The notes: generated by a model from the sequence alone, not told the origin. A stretch of 9,260 nucleotides of DNA from Candidatus Falkowiibacteriota bacterium (GCA_026987855.1 JALSMD010000103.1:1-9260); one strand, 5' to 3'; counted from the first letter of the stretch, positions 1 to 6,405 are shown. Translations and numbers: made by a program.

Positions 1-922
1 TGTATATATTTTGTCCACTAGTTATAGTTTCTAACCTTGATAGTGTTTTCTCATCCAAAATTTTAATATCAGTAATAATTACATCGCCGCTACCTCTTCT
101 ATCTACTCGTTTTTTTATAGGAATTTTAGCGTCGTTTTTTACATTATTAAGATATCTTTTAATAACCTCTTCCGTTTTTCCAATCATTTCAACCCTCCCA
201 TTTTTTAGTAAAATACATTTTTTGCACAAATTTTGAATCGCGCCCATATTATGGCTCACAAAAAGAATAGTGCGCCCTGATTCTTTTATAACTTCATCCA
301 TTTTTCCCAAACATTTTTTTTGGAATTCTACATCACCAACTGCTAATACCTCATCAACTAATAAAATATCAGGATCCATATGTGCGGCTACGGAAAAAGC
401 TAAACGGACATACATCCCAGATGAATAACGTTTTACTGGGGTATCAATAAATTTTTCAATACCAGCAAATTCCACTATACTATCAAATTTATCATTTATT
501 TCTTTTTTTGTCATCCCTAAAATAGCTCCATTAAGGAATATGTTTTCTCTGCCAGTTAACTCAGGATGAAAGCCGGTTCCAACTTCTAGAAGTGAAGACA
601 CTCTTCCTTTTAGTCTAATTTCCCCAGTAGTAGGAGGGGTAATTTGTGAAAGTATTTTCAAAAGCGTTGACTTGCCAGCGCCATTATGGCCAATTATGCC
701 GACTGCCTCACCGCGTTCAACCGTAAAATTAACATCTTTTAATGCCCAGAACTCTTCCTTACCAACCCTGCCCACAACTTCTTTTGCTTTGTGTTTTAAA
801 AAGGAAAAAGGCCTTTTAGCAACATTAGTTAGAACATCGCGTAAGGCAATATAACCCCCTTTATAGCGGGTTATATTGTATTTTTTTGATATATTTTTTA
901 CTTCAATAATATTATTAGTCAT
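1..922 (-). CDS. wzt: Polysaccharide ABC transporter ATP-binding protein, Wzt-like (3' end beyond the window)
   Basis: This is the ATPase of an ABC-2 exporter that moves a lipid-linked polysaccharide across the inner membrane. The reading frame opens at ATG 920-922 and is still open after 307 codons at the window edge. Visible motifs are the Walker A loop GHNGAGKST (residues 78-86), the signature YSSGM (166-170), Walker B ILLVDE (186-191) and the switch histidine in FVSHN (H224). The long insertion between residues 20 and 60, before the Walker A strand, is usual for the Wzt/TagH/KpsT branch. From about residue 275 the chain reads like the start of a Wzt C-terminal beta-sandwich, which in known Wzt proteins recognises the glycan's terminal modification. 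Its partner permease lies upstream but is separated from it by a four-helix-bundle ORF. No Shine-Dalgarno precedes the start. The family call is very secure; the transported glycan is unknown. Confidence 0.93.
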   Translation of the reverse strand, partial: MTNNIIEVKNISKKYNITRYKGGYIALRDVLTNVAKRPFSFLKHKAKEVVGRVGKEEFWALKDVNFTVERGEAVGIIGHNGAGKSTLLKILSQITPPTTGEIRLKGRVSSLLEVGTGFHPELTGRENIFLNGAILGMTKKEINDKFDSIVEFAGIEKFIDTPVKRYSSGMYVRLAFSVAAHMDPDILLVDEVLAVGDVEFQKKCLGKMDEVIKESGRTILFVSHNMGAIQNLCKKCILLKNGRVEMIGKTEEVIKRYLNNVKNDAKIPIKKRVDRRGSGDVIITDIKILDEKTLSRLETITSGQNIY

Positions 923-952
923 AAAGTCAAAAGTCAGAAAGTCTATAAAGTC
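923..952. repeat. Short AAAGTC repeats between the four-helix-bundle ORF and wzt
   Basis: Four copies of AAAGTC occur with 6-9 bp spacing, ending at 928, 935, 943 and 952. They fill the gap just ahead of the wzt start and run into the left inverted-repeat arm at 949-981. They look like part of the boundary of the inserted four-helix-bundle cassette rather than a promoter. Confidence 0.6.
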
Positions 953-981
953 TAAAATCTAAGACCCGTAAAGTTATAAAG
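949..981 (+). repeat. Left arm of imperfect inverted repeat flanking the four-helix-bundle ORF
   Basis: Read on the plus strand, this arm aligns with the reverse complement of 1319-1353 at 27 of its 33 positions, with two short gaps. Shared blocks are AGTCTAAA, CCC and TAAAGTTA. It overlaps the last codons and the stop of the ORF at 974-1318. In a minus-strand transcript the two arms could pair and loop out the whole ORF. Confidence 0.6.
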
Positions 982-1318
982 TTTTTATAAATCCTGATAA
1001 CAATTTTGAAATTTCAACAGATAAATTATAATATTCTCTAAATTGTTTTTCTGATAAATATTTAAATTCTAGTGCTAAATAAAGCATAGATCTTACCTCT
1101 CCACAGGAACCTTTGGCTATAAATAAAAAATACTTAAATTCCTTATCTCCTTTTCTTTCAAATCCTTCAGCAATATTATTCATTATCGAAACAGATGCTT
1201 TTTGGATTTGGTTTTTAAATTCGAAGTCTTTACAATTTTTGAATTCCCTATAAATTCTTATAGTTAAAATTTTTGCTTTTTGCCACGCTATTACGTCTTC
1301 AAATTTTTTTATTTTCAT
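974..1318 (-). CDS. Four-helix-bundle protein of the 23S rRNA intervening-sequence (S23) family
   Basis: This 114-residue protein has the hallmark layout of the S23/four-helix-bundle family: an opening phrase like KFEDVIAWQKA (residues 5-15), a central NNIAEGFER (47-55) and four predicted amphipathic helices. Known members are encoded inside 23S rRNA intervening sequences or occur as stand-alone ORFs. The Avd accessory protein of diversity-generating retroelements has the same fold. The molecular role is not established; members form pentameric barrels and some bind nucleic acid. Here it sits between the permease and ATPase genes of one exporter, where no gene is normally found, and is bordered by inverted repeats at 949-981 and 1319-1353. 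No rRNA, reverse transcriptase or variable repeat is visible nearby. Family call secure; passenger status inferred. Confidence 0.9.
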   Translation of the reverse strand: MKIKKFEDVIAWQKAKILTIRIYREFKNCKDFEFKNQIQKASVSIMNNIAEGFERKGDKEFKYFLFIAKGSCGEVRSMLYLALEFKYLSEKQFREYYNLSVEISKLLSGFIKTL

Positions 1319-1353
1319 ACTTTTAACTTTATGGGCTTTATAAACTTTAGACT
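1319..1353 (-). repeat. Right arm of imperfect inverted repeat flanking the four-helix-bundle ORF
   Basis: On the minus strand this stretch matches the left arm at 949-981 (blocks AGTCTAAA, CCC, TAAAGTTA). It begins 2 bp after the permease stop codon and ends directly at the start codon of the four-helix-bundle ORF, so it fills the whole gap between the two genes. Confidence 0.6.
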
Positions 1354-1355
1354 AA

Positions 1356-2177
1356 TTATACTATATCTGCAAAATATCTTTCTGTTTTTTTGAAATATAT
1401 TATACCAATAATTAACATTATAAAACAGGCAACTCCAGAGATGAATAACAATAGCCAATTAATTGGCGCATTTCCTAAAATTGCCGCTCTAGCAGCTTTA
1501 ATAACTCCGGTCATTGGATTTATTGCCAGTATCCAAGAATATTTGCCAGTTATACTAGCCGGGTAGATAACAGGAGTAATAAATAATAATAATTGTATGA
1601 AAAAAGGTAGAACATATCGGACATCGCGATATTTTACATTAACAGCCGATAAAAACAAGCCAAGACCAACTGCCGCCATAAAAGTTATTAGCAGTAGTAG
1701 GGGCAATATTAAAAGACCAGCTAAGTTGGGAAGATAATGATAATATATCATTAAGCCAACAAGGATGATTGAAGCAATAAAAAAATCAACAAATTTAGTT
1801 ATTACAGAAGATATTGGAAGAATAAGACGTGGAAAATATACTTTAGTAACAATATTTTTGTTAGCAATTAATGAACTACTTGTTTCTGTTAGTGATGATG
1901 AAAAGAATTGCCAAAGCAATAGGCCAGTATAAACGAAAATTGGATATGGTATGCCATCAGAGGGCATTTTGGCAAATTTACCAAAGAAAATACTAAAAAC
2001 AACCATAGTAATAAACGGCTGAAAAATAGCCCAAGCCACTCCAATAGCAGTCTGTTTGTAGCGAACCTTTAAATCACGCCAGGCAAAAAAATAAAGCAGT
2101 TCACGGTATTGCCATATTTCTTTTAGATCATCAATACTAAATGTTTTTTTGGGTTTTATTATGGTTATTGAACTCAT
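1356..2177 (-). CDS. wzm: Polysaccharide ABC transporter permease, Wzm-like (ABC-2 type)
   Basis: This is the membrane subunit of the exporter whose ATPase is encoded at 1-922. The 273 residues match the usual length of Wzm/TagG/KpsM-type permeases. An N-terminal amphipathic interface helix carries the family phrase around FAWRDLKVRYKQT (residues 31-43), followed by GVAWAIFQP (46-54). About six hydrophobic segments can be seen near 45-66, 77-95, 119-147, 152-178, 188-206 and 240-262. The loop NVKYRDVRYVLPF (180-192) and NPMTGVIKAAR (220-230) are further family signatures. The start codon lies 1 bp beyond the fcl stop, which suggests translational coupling in one transcript. No Shine-Dalgarno is present. 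Confidence 0.93.
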   Translation of the reverse strand: MSSITIIKPKKTFSIDDLKEIWQYRELLYFFAWRDLKVRYKQTAIGVAWAIFQPFITMVVFSIFFGKFAKMPSDGIPYPIFVYTGLLLWQFFSSSLTETSSSLIANKNIVTKVYFPRLILPISSVITKFVDFFIASIILVGLMIYYHYLPNLAGLLILPLLLLITFMAAVGLGLFLSAVNVKYRDVRYVLPFFIQLLLFITPVIYPASITGKYSWILAINPMTGVIKAARAAILGNAPINWLLLFISGVACFIMLIIGIIYFKKTERYFADIV

Positions 2178-2178
2178 A

Positions 2179-3108
2179 TCAACATTTATTATTTTTGTAC
2201 CAATTGTAAGTAAGTTCTATACCTTTTTTGAGGCTAACTTTATATTTCCACCCTAATTTATTTAAACGACTAACATCAAGAAGTTTTCGTGGTGTCCCAT
2301 CCGGTTTGCTAGTATCCCAAACAATTTTACCCTCAAACCCAACCACATTTTTAATTATTCCAGCTAACTCTTTAATAGAGATGTCTTTTCCGGTCCCAAT
2401 ATTTATTATTTCTGATTCGTTATAATTGTTCATAAGAAATATACAAGCTTCTGCTAAATCATCAACATATAGAAATTCTCTTCTAGGGCAACCAGTCCCC
2501 CAAAGCACGACCTTATTTTTATTGTTTATCTTTGCTTCGTGAAATTTTCTAATTAGAGCTGGAACAACATGAGAGTTTTTTAAATCAAAATTATCATTTG
2601 GCCCGTAGAGATTAGTAGGCATTACAGAAATAAAATTAGTATTATATTGTTTATTGTAAGATTCACACATTATTATGCCAGCAATTTTAGCTATTGCATA
2701 TGCTTTGTTTGTTGGCTCCAATTTACCAGACAATAAATACTCTTCTTTTATCGGTTGTTTAGCAAATTTTGGATATATACAAGAACTTCCCAAGAATAAC
2801 AATTTTTTGACTTTATTTAAATAAGCATTATGAATAATATTATTTTGGATTGTTAGGTTTTCGTAAATAAAGTTGGCTGGATAAGTATTGTTTGCTAGAA
2901 TTCCTCCTACTTTGGCAGCTGCTAAAAAAACATATTCTGGTTTTTCTTTTTGAAAAAAGTTAGCTACAGCCACAGAGTCTAGCAAGTCTAATTCTTGTCT
3001 TGTTTTTGTGACTAAATTATTATATCCTTGTTTGACTAGACTTCTAATTATTGCTGATCCAACCAATCCTCTGTGTCCAGCAACATAAATTTTAGAATTT
3101 TTTTTCAT
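2179..3108 (-). CDS. fcl: GDP-L-fucose synthase (GDP-4-keto-6-deoxymannose 3,5-epimerase/4-reductase)
   Basis: This cytoplasmic enzyme uses NADPH to epimerise and reduce GDP-4-keto-6-deoxy-D-mannose to GDP-L-fucose, the step after Gmd. The 309-residue chain is an extended short-chain dehydrogenase. The nucleotide-binding loop is GHRGLVGSA (residues 11-19). Catalytic positions known from E. coli Fcl line up one residue later: S108, C110, Y137 and K141 in YAIAK, and H180. The C-terminal sugar-binding part contains PRREFLYVDDLAEA. Full length, no damage seen. Its TGA stop is 1 bp before the permease start, and the gap to gmd upstream is 39 bp and holds a hairpin. The gene may also be called wcaG. 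Confidence 0.95.
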   Translation of the reverse strand: MKKNSKIYVAGHRGLVGSAIIRSLVKQGYNNLVTKTRQELDLLDSVAVANFFQKEKPEYVFLAAAKVGGILANNTYPANFIYENLTIQNNIIHNAYLNKVKKLLFLGSSCIYPKFAKQPIKEEYLLSGKLEPTNKAYAIAKIAGIIMCESYNKQYNTNFISVMPTNLYGPNDNFDLKNSHVVPALIRKFHEAKINNKNKVVLWGTGCPRREFLYVDDLAEACIFLMNNYNESEIINIGTGKDISIKELAGIIKNVVGFEGKIVWDTSKPDGTPRKLLDVSRLNKLGWKYKVSLKKGIELTYNWYKNNKC

Positions 3109-3109
3109 A

Positions 3110-3131
3110 AATAGAAATTTATATTTCTATT
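3110..3131. other. Perfect 9-bp hairpin just before the fcl start codon
   Basis: AATAGAAAT (3110-3118) and ATTTCTATT (3123-3131) are perfect complements around a 4-nt loop. On the fcl-coding strand the stem ends 1 nt before the ATG, in a 39-bp gap with no Shine-Dalgarno. It may shape translation initiation of fcl or protect an mRNA end. It is too AT-rich and lacks a U tract, so a terminator is unlikely. Confidence 0.5.
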
Positions 3132-3147
3132 AATTTACAATAATTAT

Positions 3148-4179
3148 TTATTTAGATTCGTTGTCGTAATCTGCTTTAGTCATTATTTCAACTAGTTCAT
3201 TAAATTTTACTTTTGGTTCCCAACCTAGATGTTTCTTTGCCTTTGAGTAATCTCCAAGAAGAATATCAACTTCTGCTGGACGAAAATACTTTGGATCTAT
3301 CTCAACAATTATCTTGTTTGTTTTTTTGTCTATTCCTTTTTCATTTAATCCTTCTCCTGTCCAGACAAGATCAAACCCTAGAAGATTAGCAGATTTTTCT
3401 ACAAATTCTCTAACACTATGCGTTTCACCCGTGGCTAATAAATAATCATCCGGATTTTTTTGTTGCATCATTAGCCATATACCATAAACAAAATCTTTGG
3501 CATAACCCCAATCTCTTTTAGCATCTAAATTACCGAGATATAATTTTTCATCTTTGCCTAATTTAATTCTGGCTAACCCACGAGTAATTTTTCTAGTAAC
3601 AAAAGTCTCTCCTCGTCTGGGGCTTTCATGATTAAAAAGTATACCGTTACAGGCAAAAATATTATAAGATTCTCTATAATTTTTTGTAATCCAATAAGCG
3701 TACACCTTTGCGCATGCATAAGGTGATCTGGGATGAAAAGGTGTTGTTTCACGTAAAGGCAATTCTTTTGCCTTACCAAACATTTCGCTTGATGATGCTT
3801 GATAAAATTTTGCTTTTATGCCGGCCTCTTTTATGGCATCTAAGATTCTTACAGTGCTTAGTCCAGTGACATCGCCCGTATATTCTGGCAGATCAAAACT
3901 GACTCTAACATGGCTTTGGGCTGCCAGATGATAGATTTCGTCTGGTTTAATTTTTTCTAAAAGCCTGTTAATGTTACTGCTATCGGATATATCTCCATAA
4001 TGTAAATATAGATTAACTCCGTTTATATGAGGATCTTTATATAAGTGATTTATGCGAGAGGTGTTGAAAGTACTAGCACGTCTAATAATGCCATGTACTT
4101 CATATCCTTTTTCCAATAACAGCTCAGCTAAATATGAGCCATCTTGGCCAGTAATCCCAGTAATTAGTGCCTTTTTCAT
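3148..4179 (-). CDS. gmd: GDP-mannose 4,6-dehydratase
   Basis: This NADP-dependent dehydratase turns GDP-D-mannose into GDP-4-keto-6-deoxy-D-mannose, the precursor of GDP-L-fucose and GDP-D-rhamnose. The 343 residues are full length. The Rossmann loop is TGITGQDGSY (residues 7-16). The catalytic set matches E. coli Gmd two residues earlier: S130 and E132 in ASSSEMFG, then Y154 and K158 in YACAK. The family phrase FNHESPRRGETFVTRKI follows, and the C-terminal part has RPAEVDILLGD. The start is the ATG at 4177-4179, 6 bp after the HTH gene, so both genes are probably on one transcript. With fcl next in line, GDP-L-fucose is the likely product. Confidence 0.96.
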   Translation of the reverse strand: MKKALITGITGQDGSYLAELLLEKGYEVHGIIRRASTFNTSRINHLYKDPHINGVNLYLHYGDISDSSNINRLLEKIKPDEIYHLAAQSHVRVSFDLPEYTGDVTGLSTVRILDAIKEAGIKAKFYQASSSEMFGKAKELPLRETTPFHPRSPYACAKVYAYWITKNYRESYNIFACNGILFNHESPRRGETFVTRKITRGLARIKLGKDEKLYLGNLDAKRDWGYAKDFVYGIWLMMQQKNPDDYLLATGETHSVREFVEKSANLLGFDLVWTGEGLNEKGIDKKTNKIIVEIDPKYFRPAEVDILLGDYSKAKKHLGWEPKVKFNELVEIMTKADYDNESK

Positions 4180-4185
4180 ATTTTT

Positions 4186-4434
4186 TTACCATTTATTAAT
4201 TTTGTTTACAACTCTTTTTTTAAACCTTAGATATGATTTTGTGGCCTTCTTTTCTATTTCGGGGGAAACTAAACGTAATATTTCTTTGCCTAAAATTCTA
4301 TATTGTCTCCCAACTTTATTAGCCTTAATAAGACCATTTTTAATTAGTCTTTTTAAGGTGCTGTTGCTAATTTTTAATAATTTTTGTGTCTCCTTTGTTG
4401 TGTATATTGCATTTGGTTTTATTTCTTCTGTCAT
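4186..4434 (-). CDS. Small helix-turn-helix DNA-binding protein, excisionase/MerR-like
   Basis: This 82-residue protein has a single winged-helix domain of the excisionase (HTH_17) type. The phrase YTTKETQKLLKISNSTLKRL (residues 11-30) is the helix-turn-helix, and KNGLIKANKVGRQYRILGKEI (32-52) is the wing and following helix. The C-terminal 30 residues are very basic. It is the first gene of the gmd-fcl-wzm-wzt run and starts about 30 nt downstream of a consensus promoter whose -35 region overlaps 10-bp direct repeats. That suggests it regulates its own operon. No integrase or phage gene is in view, so the resemblance to Xis concerns fold, not proven function. No Shine-Dalgarno is visible. 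An accessory role other than transcription control cannot be excluded. Confidence 0.85.
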   Translation of the reverse strand: MTEEIKPNAIYTTKETQKLLKISNSTLKRLIKNGLIKANKVGRQYRILGKEILRLVSPEIEKKATKSYLRFKKRVVNKINKW

Positions 4435-4472
4435 ATTGGTATTTATTATGAGGTATTTAACTGTTATTTATC

Positions 4473-4501
4473 ATAATAAAGGAGATATTAATAGATGTCA
4501 A
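4473..4501 (-). promoter_or_regulatory. Consensus promoter of the HTH-gmd-fcl-wzm-wzt operon
   Basis: On the minus strand TTGACA (4501-4496) and TATTAT (4478-4473) are separated by exactly 17 bp. Transcription would start near 4466, leaving a leader of about 30 nt before the HTH gene. A second TTGACA one repeat unit upstream (4511-4506) has a poorer partner. Confidence 0.75.
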
Positions 4502-4520
4502 TAGGTGTCAATAAATATCA
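4491..4520. repeat. Three tandem 10-bp repeats over the -35 region, possible operator
   Basis: The units ATAGATGTCA, ATAGGTGTCA and ATAAATATCA follow one another without a gap, and a decayed copy may lie to the left. The 10-bp period puts each copy on nearly the same face of the helix. The repeats include the -35 box of the operon promoter, so a protein bound there would affect RNA polymerase directly. The encoded HTH protein is the natural candidate ligand. Confidence 0.6.
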
Positions 4521-4560
4521 TAATATATATGTTTAATTTTTTGTCTGTTTATTTTGTTAG

Positions 4561-4588
4561 TATACAAAAACGTCTATATATACAAAAA
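4561..4588. repeat. Pair of 10-bp direct repeats upstream of the kinase-like gene
   Basis: TATACAAAAA occurs at 4561-4570 and 4579-4588, 18 bp apart start to start, about 25 bp upstream of the -35 box at 4614. It could be an activator site, but in such AT-rich DNA chance is a real alternative. Confidence 0.3.
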
Positions 4589-4613
4589 TATAGCAAATAA
4601 TAATATTGATTTT

Positions 4614-4642
4614 TTGAAAAACATAGACTAAAATTATTATAA
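4614..4642 (+). promoter_or_regulatory. Promoter of the kinase-like gene
   Basis: TTGAAA (4614-4619) and TTATAA (4637-4642) are separated by 17 bp. An overlapping alternative is TTGATT (4607-4612) with TAAAAT 17 bp further on. The predicted start near 4650 leaves roughly 50 nt before the ATG. Confidence 0.5.
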
Positions 4643-4687
4643 AGAATATAATTAAAAAAAGAACATTGAAAATAAAATAAAATAAAA

Positions 4688-4694
4688 AAGGAGG
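4688..4694 (+). promoter_or_regulatory. Strong Shine-Dalgarno of the kinase-like gene
   Basis: AAGGAGG ends 4 nt before ATG 4699 and runs on into a further GAG. It fixes the start codon. Only this gene and the one at 8436 have such a site in the window. Confidence 0.8.
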
Positions 4695-4698
4695 AGAA

Positions 4699-5859
4699 AT
4701 GTTTAATATAGAAATAATTAAAAAAAGGATTGAAGGGTTTAAGCCAATAAAGACTTGGGAGGTAATGTATTGGGCTCAACAGGAATTAAAACAGGCAGTA
4801 AAAAGAGGAGAAAAAGAATTATTTGAGACAATTATCAGTCTGTTACCAAGAGCAATTATTTTAGCGTTAGGAGCTGATACGCATCGCAGTGTTATTTTCC
4901 AAGTGAAGGGGGGGGAATATAGTAGAATAGCAGAATGTTTGCCAGAGAGGCACCCGCCACATAAAAATTTCCCTCGATCTGAGATGCCACCCCCACTTAA
5001 GGAGCTAATAGACAACGGATATAAAAACATTTACATCACTTCGCCACTTGATGATCTACGAACGGTATATATGAAAAAGTTAATTGAAAGCAAAGAGATA
5101 AACGCTATCTATTATACAAAAGTTGATATTCCTAACAGTAAAGTAGCTTATATTTTGGTGGTAGACGCTTTTGGTAAATGTAGGGAAATAGATGATAACG
5201 AGCGCCGTTTTTTAGATATATTATGTCAAGTTGTTAAAGAAATAGAAGAGGAAAGGATAGCGTTGGAAAAGGAAATGAATAATGTTGTAGATGATAGAAG
5301 GAAAGAAATGGCCATTTTTTTGTTGGGTATGATTCATCATGTAGTTGGCAACAAGGTTATGAGTATTGGCGGCCTGGCAAAAAATCTGCGCAACAAAAAT
5401 AAACCTATTTTGTTAGAAGCAATTATAAAGGACTCTAAGTTGTTAGAAGGTATACTAAAAGATCTTATTTTTCTGGTAGAAAAATTACGGAAAGGTTTTG
5501 TATTGTCTGAATATAGCTTGGGCGCGTTGCTCGGCGATAGAAAAATGAAGGATAAAAAGATAATAACTGATATAGAAAGAGCGCAATTCTTAATAAACAG
5601 TTTAACAAAAAAAATTGGTAACAAATATTATAAGGTTGAGGGCTCTGATATAATTTTTCTTGATTGCACTGACGGATCGTTGAAAGAAATAGACAGCTTG
5701 ATTAAAATAGTAAAGAGAAGAAGAATAGTAGGTAAAAATTGTTGTAATGTATATTCATTAGAAAATTTATCTTTAGCTTTCGCCATAATGATGTTTAGGG
5801 AAAGCGGTGGAGACATTGTTGTGGATAAAGAAAAGAAACAAGTAATTATAATATTTTAG
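4699..5859 (+). CDS. GAF-domain protein with degenerate histidine-kinase core
   Basis: The 386-residue protein has no membrane segment, so it should act in the cytoplasm. Residues about 40-185 resemble a GAF sensor domain, including the closing phrase CREIDDNERRFLDILCQVV, followed by a charged coiled coil (about 178-203). Residues 204-262 look like the dimerisation and phosphotransfer helices of a histidine kinase: MIHHVVGNKVMSIGG aligns with the usual HELRNPLTAIRG, placing H214 at the phospho-accepting position and N218 at the conserved asparagine. The C-terminal half ends like an HK ATPase domain (LAFAIMMFRESGGDIVVD, then hydrophobic strands), but clear N, G1 and G2 boxes are missing and the domain is short. 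It may therefore bind or dephosphorylate rather than phosphorylate. A lone receiver-domain gene follows. It has its own promoter, strong ribosome binding site and terminator. The domain reading is by eye. Confidence 0.75.
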   Translation: MFNIEIIKKRIEGFKPIKTWEVMYWAQQELKQAVKRGEKELFETIISLLPRAIILALGADTHRSVIFQVKGGEYSRIAECLPERHPPHKNFPRSEMPPPLKELIDNGYKNIYITSPLDDLRTVYMKKLIESKEINAIYYTKVDIPNSKVAYILVVDAFGKCREIDDNERRFLDILCQVVKEIEEERIALEKEMNNVVDDRRKEMAIFLLGMIHHVVGNKVMSIGGLAKNLRNKNKPILLEAIIKDSKLLEGILKDLIFLVEKLRKGFVLSEYSLGALLGDRKMKDKKIITDIERAQFLINSLTKKIGNKYYKVEGSDIIFLDCTDGSLKEIDSLIKIVKRRRIVGKNCCNVYSLENLSLAFAIMMFRESGGDIVVDKEKKQVIIIF

Positions 5860-5865
5860 TCTTAT

Positions 5866-5895
5866 AGCGGCTGTTTTTACAGCCGCTTTTTATTT
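5866..5895 (+). terminator. Rho-independent terminator after the kinase-like gene
   Basis: AGCGGCTGT (5866-5874) pairs perfectly with ACAGCCGCT (5879-5887) around a TTTT loop, followed by a T-rich run. It begins 7 bp after the stop codon and separates the kinase-like gene from the response regulator. Confidence 0.92.
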
Positions 5896-5922
5896 GCTAT
5901 ATTTTTGTAAATTTTATATAAT
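5894..5922 (+). promoter_or_regulatory. Promoter of the response regulator gene
   Basis: TTGCTA (5894-5899) and a perfect TATAAT (5917-5922) are separated by 17 bp, directly behind the terminator. Transcription would begin near 5929, giving a leader of about 43 nt. Confidence 0.6.
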
Positions 5923-5937
5923 ATTATTGGAATTATT

Positions 5938-5970
5938 ATTAAACCAATATAAATATTAAACCAATATAAA
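5938..5970. repeat. Tandem 16-bp direct repeat next to the response regulator start
   Basis: ATTAAACCAATATAAA occurs at 5938-5953 and again, identical, at 5955-5970, with one base between them. The second copy ends 1 bp before the ATG. It forms most of the predicted 5' leader. It could be a recent slippage duplication or a binding site. Confidence 0.75.
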
Positions 5971-5971
5971 A

Positions 5972-6361
5972 ATGCATGGTAAAAATAAAAAGACCGTTTT
6001 GATAATAGAAGATGATAATGACATTTTATCAATGTATAAAACGAGATTAGAAAAGGATGGTTTTTGTGTTATAACAGCAACTAACGGTAGTGATGGTTTA
6101 GAGTTGATAAAAAAAGAAAAACCGGACATAGTTTTACTTGATATTATTCTTCCGCAGATAGATGGTTTTTCAGTTTTAGGCGCTATACGCGATGATAAAA
6201 AGACAAGAAATATTCCTGTTATTATTTTAACTAACTTAAGCACAGAAGAAGACAAAATTAAGGGAAAAATTTTAGGAGTAAAAGATTATTTAGTAAAAGC
6301 TAGCCTAACACCGAAAGAAGTAAGTAAAAAAATAAAAGAACATATAGGTGGCAATAAATAA
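5972..6361 (+). CDS. Single-domain response regulator (receiver only)
   Basis: The 129 residues are one CheY-like receiver domain with no output domain. The acidic pocket is E13, D14 and D15 in IIEDDND. The phospho-acceptor is D57 in IVLLDIILP, the switch threonine T87 is in IILTN, and the conserved lysine K109 is in DYLVKA. All residues needed for phosphorylation and Mg2+ binding are present, so it should be an active phosphorelay component that signals by protein contact. The neighbouring kinase-like protein is the obvious partner, although a terminator and a separate promoter divide the genes, so expression may differ. Its target is unknown. No Shine-Dalgarno precedes the ATG; a tandem repeat occupies that place. 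Confidence 0.93.
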   Translation: MHGKNKKTVLIIEDDNDILSMYKTRLEKDGFCVITATNGSDGLELIKKEKPDIVLLDIILPQIDGFSVLGAIRDDKKTRNIPVIILTNLSTEEDKIKGKILGVKDYLVKASLTPKEVSKKIKEHIGGNK

Positions 6362-6367
6362 TTTAAC

Positions 6368-6405
6368 AATAAATCGCATTAAATGAAAATTTATTGCGGT
6401 TTATT
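6368..6405 (+). other. Long hairpin with GAAA loop between the response regulator and ndk
   Basis: Positions 6368-6384 and 6389-6405 form a 17-bp stem with one U-G wobble and one mismatch, closed by a GAAA tetraloop. It starts 6 bp after the response regulator stop and ends 7 nt before ATG 6413. It could weakly terminate transcription, protect an mRNA end or influence ndk translation. ATG 6383 lies inside the stem, which argues against it as the ndk start. Confidence 0.55.

Noticed and set aside
672..854. A 60-codon plus-strand open frame inside the wzt region
   Set aside because: It is antisense to the conserved ATPase frame including Walker A and has no ribosome binding site.
949..1353. 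Four-helix-bundle ORF as part of a diversity-generating retroelement
   Set aside because: The Avd-like fold prompted the idea, but no reverse transcriptase, template repeat or variable repeat is visible in the window.
2179..2181. UGA recoding, as in some CPR lineages
   Set aside because: TGA closes fcl at its expected family length, 1 bp before the next gene, and no gene here needs UGA to be read through.
3573..3779. A 68-codon frame on the gmd strand
   Set aside because: It is an out-of-frame reading of gmd, whose own frame keeps all catalytic motifs.
4052..4504. A 150-codon plus-strand open frame opposite the gmd start and the HTH gene
   Set aside because: It lies entirely antisense to two recognised genes and their promoter. 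Its hydrophobic product reflects the reverse complement of lysine-rich coding sequence.
4491..4520. Tandem repeats as a small CRISPR-like array
   Set aside because: The units are 10 bp with no spacers, far from CRISPR dimensions, and they overlap a promoter.
4549..5030. Minus-strand open frames opposite the start of the kinase-like gene
   Set aside because: They overlap a gene with promoter, strong Shine-Dalgarno and terminator, and their compositions are antisense artefacts.
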